Assembly (NCBI GenBank): GCA_021399445.1
Contig: JAJTUQ010000003.1
Location: 6,324,001 to 6,388,000 of the forward strand
DNA: 64,000 bases
From: Xylogone sp. PMI_703
Lineage: Eukaryota; Ascomycota; Leotiomycetes
Reading direction: 5' to 3'
Part shown: positions 33,158-42,949 of the stretch, in pieces
How positions within the stretch are numbered: position 1 is the stretch's first letter
Layout of the letters: every line of letters starts with the position of its first letter
Program-made: the position numbers and the translations under genes
Notes under the pieces: generated by a model
Database searches by the model: none
Told to the model about the DNA's origin: nothing
What the model saw: only the letters and a program-made list of their open reading frames with translations

Positions 33158-34348
33158 GACGCAATCATTAACTATGTATGGCTACTACGTATAATTTCCA
33201 AGCAATATAAAGGTTGAATAAGCCAACGTTGATAAACACTAAGTCACTATCCGACGAATACAATATACTGTACTTGTGTCCCACTGGGCTGGCCCTGATA
33301 ACTAAGAATTAATTCATCTCATAATTAAAATGTTTTACATCCTCCAGAATACGCTCTTCATACGGCCAAATGTGTTTCTATAAATTTATCTATAGAAACG
33401 CAATATAGAAGTCAATGGTGTCATGGTAGTCACAGTGACCAAGGTACCTGAAAAGCGTCGCGATGCAGCATCCTACAGGGCATCAGCCACCGACAAATGG
33501 TAGCGAATGGCTTTCTCAGGCACCCATGGCACCTCCAACCATCACATTCACGCCCCTCCATCGGCCGTCATTCCGATCCCAAATCATCGGCACTCAGAAA
33601 AAGTGCCAACACCAAAATAAGATATGCAACGCACTATCATGAATTCAGAATCTAACTTTTCCAAATGCGATATTAGCAACAAGAAACAGTGGAGAACAAG
33701 ACTTGATCGACCCTGCTGCCCCTTTCCAGACCAAGGAAACTCGCAGCTCGAGCGACGCATCAGTTCCCTCTTGGGAAAGAACCGATCCACTCGCCTGGTT
33801 TCAGTACACGTCGAACAGTCTTAAGCTTTCGGAAATTTTACGCCCGTCTTGCTATATATGGGAGATTGTCTTTCTTCTCTTGAATGTTTTGTGAATCCTT
33901 CGTCGTTTAAATTACGGTCTTACATTTTGTGGATGACGTTATCATCTCTTCTCTGGATGTGGAGGAATCTCTGAACCGAAAGGTGAGCATTATTAAATAT
34001 CATATCAACGAATTCCACAACATCAACATCCTCAATTATGTCAAATCAGTCAAAGCCGTACTCTAACCAATATAAATCACACAGCAGGACTCCGCTGATG
34101 CTCTTCGAGATCATAACAGTTAATGGACTAATTACAAGAAATGTATGATTCGAGGTCACGCGATCTATGACTTGTTTAATCCACGAAGATATTGAGTCTT
34201 ATCAACCCAACAAAAAACGCCCAAGATGGGGGTATACATATTCCCTGATCAAAAACTCTAGGAGAAATGCAACAAAAACGAAGAGGCACTATCCAAATGC
34301 CAGAAACCTATACCAAAATAAACATTACACGGCCCCTTCTCTCAGGGT
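33158..34348. other. Intergenic; possible small ORF and a hairpin
   Basis: Nearly 1.2 kb upstream of the UGDH 3' end. An ATG at 33463 opens a 59-codon frame (MQHPTGHQPPTNGSEWLSQA) that might be the first exon of a small gene continuing near 33703-33894, but no splice pair is convincing. A perfect 9-bp inverted repeat lies at 33374-33399. Confidence 0.35.
33374..33399. repeat. Perfect 9-bp inverted repeat
   Basis: Arms GTTTCTATA and TATAGAAAC around an 8-nt AT loop. Function unknown; chance is possible in AT-rich DNA. Confidence 0.45.
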
Positions 34349-36140
34349 TTAGTCATAATCTACCACGATCTTGCGTCCAGTTCCGGCCTTTCCAATACCT
34401 TCCACGCGGAAACCGAGTGCCTCGAGCTTCCCGACGTCCGTGATGTTTCGTCCGTCGAACACGTACATTGGTTTCTTCATGACGCTGGCAACATGCGCCC
34501 AGTCGACCTTGCGGTTGGAGTGACCGTTGACGGCGGGTGCTGACGTCAAGTCTACACCGTTCACCTTCGCGCCAACCTTTGCCGGGACGGTCTTGTTGCT
34601 GAACTCATCCCACTCCGTGACAATGACAGCGGCGCTAGCACCAATACATGCCTCATGTGCGCTGCTTACAATGGCGACCTTTTCTCGCATCAACTCTGGG
34701 ATCTCGCTGACAGCATCCAACTCAAACCAGATATGCTCTTCTGGAGCCTGTGGATCATAAACAGCAATATCTGCACCCTCGCTCACGAGCTCCTTCACGA
34801 TCGAAATCGCAGCGCTTTCTCTAGTATCCCCGGTATCCTTCTTGAAGGCAAATCCCAGGATCGCGACCTTCTTGCCACGAAGCGAACCACATAGGCGGCT
34901 CACAATTCGACGAGCGAACTTCGACTTCTGGTACTCGTTCATATCATTGACAGCTCGCCAGTAGCTTGCAACCTCGGGCAAATTCAAGGACTCAGCAATG
35001 TACGAGAGCGACAAGATATCTTTCTTCAAGCACGAACCACCGAATCCGACAGATGCCTGCAGCATCTTGGGGCCAATACGGGAGTCAAGACCACAAGCAA
35101 AAGAAACCTCGGAAATATCTGCACCAGTGGACTCGCAGATCGCGCTGAGAGCGTTGATAGAGCTGATTCTCTGCGCGAGCAAGCAGTTGGCTGCCAGCTT
35201 CGCCAGCTCTGAACTCCACAAGTTGGTGGTGATGATCTTCTCGCGGGGCACCCACGCAGCGTAGATATCCACCAGTGCAGCCGCCGCCTTAAAGCCCTCC
35301 TCCGTTGTAGCAGAACCAATCAGAATACGGTCTGGGTAGAGCAGATTCTTGATGGCGGTACCTTCAGCCAGGAACTCCGGGTTGGAAAGGATCTCGAAGT
35401 TTACTCCCGGCTTGCAGTTGGCCATGAGGACCTCCCGCATGGCCTCTGCGGTTCTCACTGGAACAGTGCTCTTCTCGACAATGATTTTATCGGACGTGGC
35501 TACTTCAGCGATGCGTCGCATGGCAGATTCGACGTAGGACAACTCCGATGCACGGCCCTTTCCGTGTCCCACCGACTTGGTGGGGGTGTTGACGGAGACG
35601 AAGATCAGGTCGGCCGCAGCGATAGCAGCATCAATATCGGTGGAGAAGAAGAGGTTGTGGGCTCGGGCGGACTGCACAATGGGGAGCAGGTTGGGCTCGT
35701 GGATCGGGAGGGAGTCGGATTGCCATGCTGCGATGCGGGGAGCGCTGAGGTCGACGATGGTCACCTCGATCTCGGGGTTCTTGCTGGCAATCACGGAACA
35801 CGTAGGGCCACCCTAGAGAAGGGGGATTGTTAGTTTCTTTTTATCGCTGGGCTTCGCTCTCACAACATGAAGGGAGGAGCTTGAATAAACAATTTGGACG
35901 TGAGACAATAGGGAACGAAGAAATCTGGGGCCATGAGGAGGGGCAGTGGTCTCAATCGAGCAGCAGGAGCTGGTGAGAAGAGGAAATCTAGCATACCACA
36001 TAGCCTGCACCGATGCAGCAGATCTTCTTGACCTTTTTGAAGTCGACATCTTGGATTGCAGCGAGCGTGCTGGCGGCTGCTGCGGCGACCACCAGGCCCT
36101 GGCCGGACTCACTGTTGGGAGAGGTCGTAGCTCCGTGCAT
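34349..36140 (-). CDS. ugd1: UDP-glucose 6-dehydrogenase
   Basis: Exons 36140-35997 and 35812-34349 give 535 residues. The NAD-binding GAGYVGGPT is split by the intron. Other family signatures: FVSVNTPTK, VEKSTVPV, NPEFLAEGTAI, the LWSSELAKLAANCLLAQRIS helix, the catalytic Cys in GFGGSCLKKD, and the C-terminal domain with GFAFKKDTGDTRESAA. It oxidises UDP-glucose to UDP-glucuronate with 2 NAD+ in the cytosol, feeding glucuronate- or xylose-containing glycans. An N-terminal extension of about 36 residues precedes the Rossmann fold. Codons are more GC-rich than in flanking accessory genes, consistent with a conserved, well-expressed gene. It is divergent from a nucleotide-sugar transporter. Confidence 0.97.
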
Positions 36141-36781
36141 GTTCGAGGCCGGTGTATGCTGTGATACTGCTTGATGTACGGAGGTAGAACGAGTGGAAAG
36201 AGTGGTGCTAGAAGAAGAGAGAGCGCGGGCGCAGCAAGGACAAAATAACACACCGGTCTTCCAAGCACCAGGCAAATCACATGGTGAGAGAAAGGAGGTC
36301 AGAGGTTGTCCCGGAGTAAGAACACTTTTATCACGCCAACAGAAAAGAGGCTTGAGAGGGCGGCAGGTTCCTGAGCGCGCACGCTGAACCCTGGGAGGCC
36401 GGGGGGGTGTCACCTACCTGTACTGTCCAGTATTTTTTTTAACCTGCTGGGCTTGGGCTCATTCTCTCTCGCTGCAACGAGCTTAGCCAGCCGCCCAGCA
36501 GCCAGTCCTGTGGCCCGTTTGAGACCTGCTGCAGAGCGACTACTGTGTCGCCGGCAGCCCTTGGCCCAAAGCGTCGTAGGTTGGTAGGGCCTGGAGAATT
36601 GATGGGCTGCTCCGTTTCTGGTGCTGCCGGTGGTTGCTGGTTGCTGGTCGCTGGACGTCGCAGAGACGAGATTACAGCCCTGGTGGGCCAACGCGGGTAT
36701 CTGATTCGCGATAGAGGAATAATGGTGGACGACGGGCCAGATTGCGCGTTTAGTCAAGGTCGCGTTGAGGCCGTGCAGTCC

Positions 36782-36900
36782 GCCGTACCAGTCTCGCTAT
36801 TAACTGTGCCGGTACTTACTTGTACAGTTCAGTACAGTCCAGTAGGGTACGGTACGGTACGGTACAGCGCGGCACAGTACACAGTACGGCACCACCGTAC
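36782..36900. repeat. GTAC-rich degenerate repeat cluster
   Basis: Many copies of GTAC, mostly as GGTACGGTAC, AGTACAG or CCGTACC, packed in about 120 bp. Similar clusters recur at 41.3-41.9 kb. Confidence 0.7.
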
Positions 36901-37404
36901 CACAGCACCGCAGCGCGCCCGGCCCCAGCAAACTTTGGGGGTGTGTGATGGCAACCTGGAATAATGCATCATGGGGCATGGGCTGGCGACGGCATGGCGT
37001 TCTGTTCTGCGCGTGTGCACCCAGCCAGCCCTTTTTAAAGTACAGTAATTAACGATCAACGCTTGAGGGTTGCAGGTTCTCTTCCCAGGGCTTTTATCCC
37101 GGGCTTCACAAAAAAGGGTGAAGGCGCTTTTAACGCTCTTACGCTCTAGTTACGCTCCTACCGGTACGCCCGTTCTTCAGCCTCTCACTGTTCCGGGTCG
37201 GAGCCGAAGGGCCTGGGCAAGCGGGTTGCTGGGGCGTGCAAATCCGAGTACGCCGCCCAGCGACAAATGCCAGCATTATTGGTAGCAGCTTAGTCCCTCC
37301 GCTCGCTCGTAGCCCAGGTCACTGCTCTAGGGTCGGGCTTGGCTTTTTCACCCAGGGGGTTAACTTGGTTGGGCCGGCAGGGTGGCCATGGCTGCCATGG
37401 GCAA

Positions 37405-37440
37405 TAGTGGTCAGTGGTCACAGTGGTCATGGTGGTCCAT
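37405..37440. repeat. TGGTCA minisatellite-like tract
   Basis: TGGTCAG, TGGTCAC, GTGGTCA and GTGGTCC units lie in tandem over about 35 bp. Confidence 0.55.
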
Positions 37441-37940
37441 CAATCACTGAAATTGTTGCGTGCGTGCCCTCTTTCTCCTCCCTACGAACACGACCCTACC
37501 TCTTGATCTTCCCTCTTCTCCTCCATCTGTCGTCATGCTTCCTGCATCGCTGTAGCTGCGCACGTTGGGATTATTCTTCTGCTTCTTCTTCTTCTTCTTC
37601 CAAAACCCACACTCTTTTGGCTGGCGGTGGTCTTGCGACGCCCCATGATATGATTTGCTCTGCTCGTTCTTTATACCCCTGATCCCACGGACATTGCGCA
37701 CGCAAATTATTAAGGTACAGTGCTGCCATCCCTTTACCGAGCGCTATTGCCCGGACTTAAACTGCAACCCGGATATTGACAGTGGGATGGAGATAGCTTC
37801 AAACCGCCGATTGTTGATCTCTTCTGCGTCCACATCGCGAGCCTGAGTCTGTCGTCGTCGTCGAGTTTGCAAAAGCCCGATACACATACCGAAACACACA
37901 ATACCAGACAAGAGTCGGGATCTGAGAAATTCGAGGTTCG

Positions 37941-39140
37941 ATGAGCAACCATCCGCGTCGAGACAGCGATGTTGAAGCTCAGAAGGGGTCTTCCACGCCT
38001 GCCGCGGGAGCCACGGAGTATGAGGTCCCGCTGCACCAGAAGCTCGTTGCGCTCTCCTTCTACTTCTTCCTGAGTTTGGGTTTGACCTTGCAGAGTAAAA
38101 TTGTGCTCCAGAAGGTGAGCTTTTTACTTGTTTGGCCTGTTCTGTCTGCTCCTCCTCCAGGGACAAAAGTTACTGACGTACACCCCGACCAACAGTTTGC
38201 GTTTCCTTACCTTCTCACGGCCTTACACACGGGTATAACAGCACTTGGATGTTATGGATTGGCGTTAAGGGGATATATCAAGCCCACCACGCTGGGGATG
38301 CGCGAAAATATGGTGTTGCTGGCGTTTTCTTCTCTCTTTACCATTAACATTGCCATCTCCAATGTTTCCTTGTGAGTTTCCTCCAAGCCATAGGGACAAA
38401 CGTCGTTCTAACAGCGTGATTCTAGGGCAATGGTGTCGGTGGCATTCCACCAGATCCTCAGATCTACGGTTCCAGTTTTTACGATTCTAATCTACCGACT
38501 GTACTACGGACGGTCGTACTCGACCCAGACCTACCTTTCACTCATCCCTATCATTCTCGGCGTGGGACTCGTGACATATGGGGACTACTACTTCACCCGG
38601 CTGGGCTTCATGCTCACGCTGCTGGGTGTGGTTTTGGCAGCCATCAAGACTGTGGTCACCAACCGATTGATGACAGGTTCCCGCAAGCTACCACCACTGG
38701 AGTTTCTGCTGCGCATGTGCCCTCTGGCCGCGGTCCAGTCTCTCCTCTACGCCTACTTCACCGGCGAGGGCGCACTCTTCATGAAATATGTGGAAGAAGG
38801 CCATCTCACCAATTACCAAATCTTCGCACTCCTCAGCAATGCCATCATCGCCTTCCTCCTCAACATCTCCTCCTTCCAGACCAACAAGGTGGCCGGTGCG
38901 CTGACCATGACGGTGTGCGGCAACGTCAAGCAAGTCCTGACGGTGCTGCTGGGAATCGTGCTCTTCAACGTCAAGGTTGGTCTCTGGAACGGACTCGGCA
39001 TGGTCATTGCACTGGCGGGCGCTGCATACTACAGCAAGGTGGAGTTGAACAAGAAGAAAGAGCAGTCGGGCGGGGCCAAGGCGAGCAGGCCAGAGAACCC
39101 ACCCGCAACACAACATACGCGTATGCCATCCAAAGCCTGA
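37941..39140 (+). CDS. TPT/DMT-family nucleotide-sugar transporter
   Basis: Exons 37941-38114, 38196-38371 and 38426-39140 give 354 residues. A 30-residue hydrophilic N-terminus is followed by about ten hydrophobic segments, starting ALSFYFFLSLGLTLQSKIVLQK. The triose-phosphate-translocator signatures are present: VSVAFHQILRSTVPVFTI, RLGFMLTLLGVVLAAIKTVVTNRLM, and MTVCGNVKQVLTVLLGIVLF. A Lys/Gln-rich tail ends the protein. Such proteins sit in Golgi or ER membranes and exchange nucleotide sugars for the nucleotide monophosphate. Head-to-head placement with UDP-glucose dehydrogenase makes UDP-glucuronate or a derivative a good candidate cargo. The TPT family also carries GDP-mannose and phosphorylated C3 compounds, so the substrate remains open. 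Confidence 0.92.
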
Positions 39141-42100
39141 GGGGTACCTATCATGGGTCTTTCCTGGCTCTTTCGGAGAGCCTGGATTTTTCTTTTATTA
39201 TTTTATGATTGTACAATTACAAGTACAGCATGCATCAAGTACCTACACAGGGCCGATCCCGTGCGGACATAATTCGGCCTCACATAGTAATGGCATGGCC
39301 AACCCGCCCTTTTCGATAATAGATAGTTCTCCAGCAGTATCGCTGGGTTCAATTCTGATGAGAATAACCAGATTCCGTCTCCTTGATCTTCTCCTTTGCG
39401 TGCATCTCTTTGCTTGTTACTTTTTACTTTTTCCCTTGCCGCCTCATCGCCTGCATCTCGCTCGGTGGCGCCCCTCCCCTATCACTGCGTACGCCACCTA
39501 ATGAGCCTGGGGACGCGCACAGGCCAGACACGACACCTACGCACACCCCACTGGGACTCTGACGGACAAACACGCAAGCCGAGCTTATTGCGGCCAAACG
39601 CTGAAAACGAGCAGAAAGCCCCAAGCAGCTCCCTCGCACCTCAACCCAAAAAAGCACCCCCCCCCGGCACACGATGCCGATACTGCACCGGGCCCCGATG
39701 CGGAGAATCTGGTCAAACACTAACCACTCTACCGGAATTAAACCTCTTTGGCTGGCTCACGGGCTGCCAGACTAATCAAGCAAAAACTACAGCCACTACG
39801 ACCTGTCCTCACACGGGCGGGAAGAGGACCCTCAAAAAAATAGGGGGTTAGGCGCATGCAAGCGACATTGGAAAAACCACGTTGCAAGAGATGGGGATTT
39901 AAAATTATCACCCAGTAGTCCTTCCAGTCCCTTACCCTACCGGCTAAAGACTTGGCGTGGGCACAGTTAGTTTCTGACTACGGAGGCAGAGAAGGGGCCA
40001 ATTCAATGCCATTATTCGCAAGCCCCCCTTTTAGGAAGCCGACTCTTGTGACGAAGCACTCTGTTGTATGGTGATCCCTCGTATCGAACGGCATCTATTG
40101 GAGCCGCTGGCAGCAGACGTTGGCTCATCCTTCCCAGCGCCGAGCCAACACCCAAGACTGCGGCCAAGCCCGTATTCTTTGCCCATCTGGTTTTTGCACC
40201 AATCTCGCGAATGCGCTGACTGGACGATGCAATGTGTGTACGGCGTGCGATGTTGGTAAACTTTCCATATATACGAGCTACGAGTGCCCTAGCCTTCCTT
40301 CGCTCAATTGCTTGCGATAACGCAGAACTTCGCTCGCAATTTCTGTCTCGATTGTTCCTCTTCCGTGCTGATCGTTCTTACCGCTGACGAGAGTGCGAAT
40401 GTCCATCGCTCTCCCCTTCCCTTATCGGACAAGCATACTCTGTGCGTGCTACTCAGCTCCACGTGGGTGAGATTATGGCCTCGTTCGGGCCTGGCTCCTT
40501 ATCTCTCTCTGCTTTTTTCCCGTCTGGCTAATTACCTCCTGGGCGCGCGTTCTTGAGCTACTGCGTCTAGGAGAAGTAATGATTGGCCTCGCTTTTCCCC
40601 TTGATTCGCCTTCGTTACGGGTAAGCCGCTTGGTCCAAAACCCTATCAGGAAATCTGTACGTGAAAGTGGGCACGTGACATTACATGAAGACCGATAATC
40701 TGGCCTGCGGCTACTTATCACATCCCCAGCCAAGATCACTGCGGCTGCGATAGTACAGTCAGCACAATTACAGTATTGCTAGGAGCGGTGAACATCCGAC
40801 CCGTTCTCGACGGGAGGTTCACTACAGTAATACGTGCCGGAGCTGCAAATGCATAGGGCCGAAACTACTGTATTGCATCGCACCAACCATGCAATTTATC
40901 ACTGGCGAGCTTTAAATAATGAGGTGAGAAAAGGCCCAATATTGAAAGATCCACAAACCAAAATATCCGAACATGCTTGTACCGTAGTAATATAAGAAGC
41001 TTTTTGTCATAATCCAGTAGACGCCATCTTGGGGCCCGGGTCCTCGCAGAGTCCATGATCATACGTGTGCATGTGGACCCGTCAATTTCTCCGTCCAGCG
41101 CCAGGTAGGTTTCACTGGAGAGTGTAGGGTCCAAGTGTTAGCTGCGGCAAGCATAACTGTAACGCCTACTGTAAAACACCAGCAAGCGAGCAAGCAAATA
41201 AAGACTCTTGGCCATATCTTTGCCATAATTACCTTTCCGCGATCCTCAGCACCTCATCACCTCATCCTCACGCTCAGCTCATCTCGCGATGCTCTTACAC
41301 AGTACAGTACGGTAATTTCCCAGAGCATTCACATACCGGGTTCCCGGTACTCCGAACCATACCGCATCAGCACAGCATATCGCGAGGAACCACCAATACC
41401 GTCGTAGCAAATGGTAAAGTTTTATACTTAGAAGTATTATTAAACATCTTGTGTAAGCCCTAGCTACGGTACGTACGTACGTACAACGCGCCATCGGTTA
41501 ACGCCGTCTATGTCATAAATAGTAAGCTGGACCAAACCCCAGGAGTACGGTACTGTACGGGTACGTGGTGTTTTTTGGGGTCATTGGCGGAAAGGGGAAA
41601 TTTTTGTTCTTTTGGGGTATTGGCTGTGAGGGTCGTTTTGCTGTGCATTGAAGTTATGATATGACTGTACTGTGCTGTACTGTACGGTACGGTACGGCAG
41701 CACAATAACATCTATGATAATCTCCCTTTTAGGGAGTCGGGGAGAGAGTTTTTCCGGCGCCGAGTTGGCTTCGTTATGGGACTTTGGATGTGCGCTTTGG
41801 ATGAAGGTCTGATGAGGCTATATTTCGTATATAGCTATACTATGGCTTTTGATATGGTTTGATTCCCTATCTGATAAGCAGAAGAAGTTGGTGCATTTTC
41901 CATATGTACAACTGTACCTCAGTACAGTGAAAGTAAGAACCATCACGTGAACTGCGTTGTCTCGGTAATACATTTATCCGATGCAGCTGCGACTCCGTCA
42001 TCACGTGGTTAGTTCTGTCGTCTTGAACATCACGGCTCCTTCACTACTTGGATCTTTTTCTGGACGGAGCTTTAAGCGCTGTAAGAGCTAATATTCATCT

Positions 42101-42949
42101 ACTTGCATCGTGATTCCTAGCCATAATATTTTCAGACCAAGAGCATCCTGGCCGGTGTTACAAGTTGACGAACTTTAGTCATAAGCCTAACATTTCAACC
42201 AAGACATTAGTTTGCCCATCTTTAGGAGGACTCGAGCATGTGTAATGCTAGCTGCCAGAGACATTAGTGATTAGTGGTGAAACATTCAGGAATGAAGGAA
42301 GTAGTTATATGTTCTAAGAGTGAATCTTGCTTTTAAACCCCTTGAATTGGTTATAATGTCCGGTTAGCTTAAAAATATTCTTAAAAATATCTTAAAAGTT
42401 TAACGTTTCTTCCCATTTATTACATAATATTGTAGAAAAAGTATAACACACTGACAACTATCTTCATAGCATTAGATTGCTGTTACCAAGTTGTTAATAA
42501 CGAAAAGCTTTTTTCTTACAACTTTGTCTATGTCTACGATATATGGTGTAAAAGCAAACAGTTCATAATGTAAGATAAAAAATGTAGCATAAGGACACTA
42601 AAGTTTAGTTGAGTAGAAAAGGCAGTTCATCATGACAGCGACGCCGGCAACCTGGTTTCGCCCTAAGGTCTCAAGCCTGTGAATCACTTAACAAGGGAAA
42701 TACAATCATAAACCTTGTTATGAGATGGGGCCGAGCATTAACTAATTCTGTAGGAGAGGTTGAAATGTCACATCCCAATCTAGTTCAGTTGCCAACTTTA
42801 AATGATTTTGAGCCCACTCTTCGTAGTGATAACCCTTATAAAGTCTAAGTTCTTCGAGATAGATTCCTGCATCTATTAGCTCCTGAGCTTATTCTGCGAA
42901 TATTTAAGTTACTATACTATCATGGGTCTTCTCCCCCTTTTTGATCCTT
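39141..42949. other. 3.8-kb gene-poor region
   Basis: No ORF with a recognisable domain. The first 1.7 kb is CT- and C-rich with low coding potential. CACGTG palindromes occur near 40461, 40674, 41946 and 42003. GTAC-rich words cluster at 41296-41345, 41466-41480, 41544-41565, 41665-41695 and 41905-41930. Positions 42340-42610 are AT-rich. It marks the boundary between the conserved UGDH block and the cell-death locus. An unannotated noncoding RNA cannot be excluded. Confidence 0.5.
41296..41930. repeat. Second series of GTAC-rich clusters
   Basis: Five short clusters of GTAC words, including tandem ACGTACGTACGTAC near 41468 and CTGTACGGTACGGTACGG near 41680. They resemble the cluster at 36.8 kb. 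Confidence 0.6.

Larger units (their letters stand above)
36141..37940. promoter_or_regulatory. Divergent upstream region, UGDH / TPT transporter
   Basis: 1.8 kb without a supported gene. It has a GTAC-rich cluster (about 36782-36900), a GGTCA/TGGTC minisatellite-like run (37405-37440) and a CTT microsatellite (about 37573-37602). The large size and simple repeats suggest a complex promoter or long 5' UTRs. Confidence 0.5.

Noticed and set aside
33463..33897. Small spliced gene upstream of the UGDH 3' end
   Set aside because: Two suggestive coding-like frames exist, but I could not find a convincing donor/acceptor pair joining them; reported only as a possibility in the spacer entry.
37573..37602. 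CTT repeat as a functional tract
   Set aside because: A simple microsatellite in a noncoding region, common in fungal 5' regions.
36410..37700. Several long ORFs between UGDH and the transporter
   Set aside because: They overlap on both strands in GC- and repeat-rich DNA, are low-complexity, and lack domains; they look like chance frames.
39205..41711. Chain of ORFs of 60-150 codons in the gene-poor region
   Set aside because: No domains, no splice continuity, and composition typical of C/T-rich noncoding DNA.
40461..42008. Four CACGTG palindromes as an E-box array
   Set aside because: The spacing is irregular (up to about 1.3 kb) and no adjacent start codon is near; likely background.
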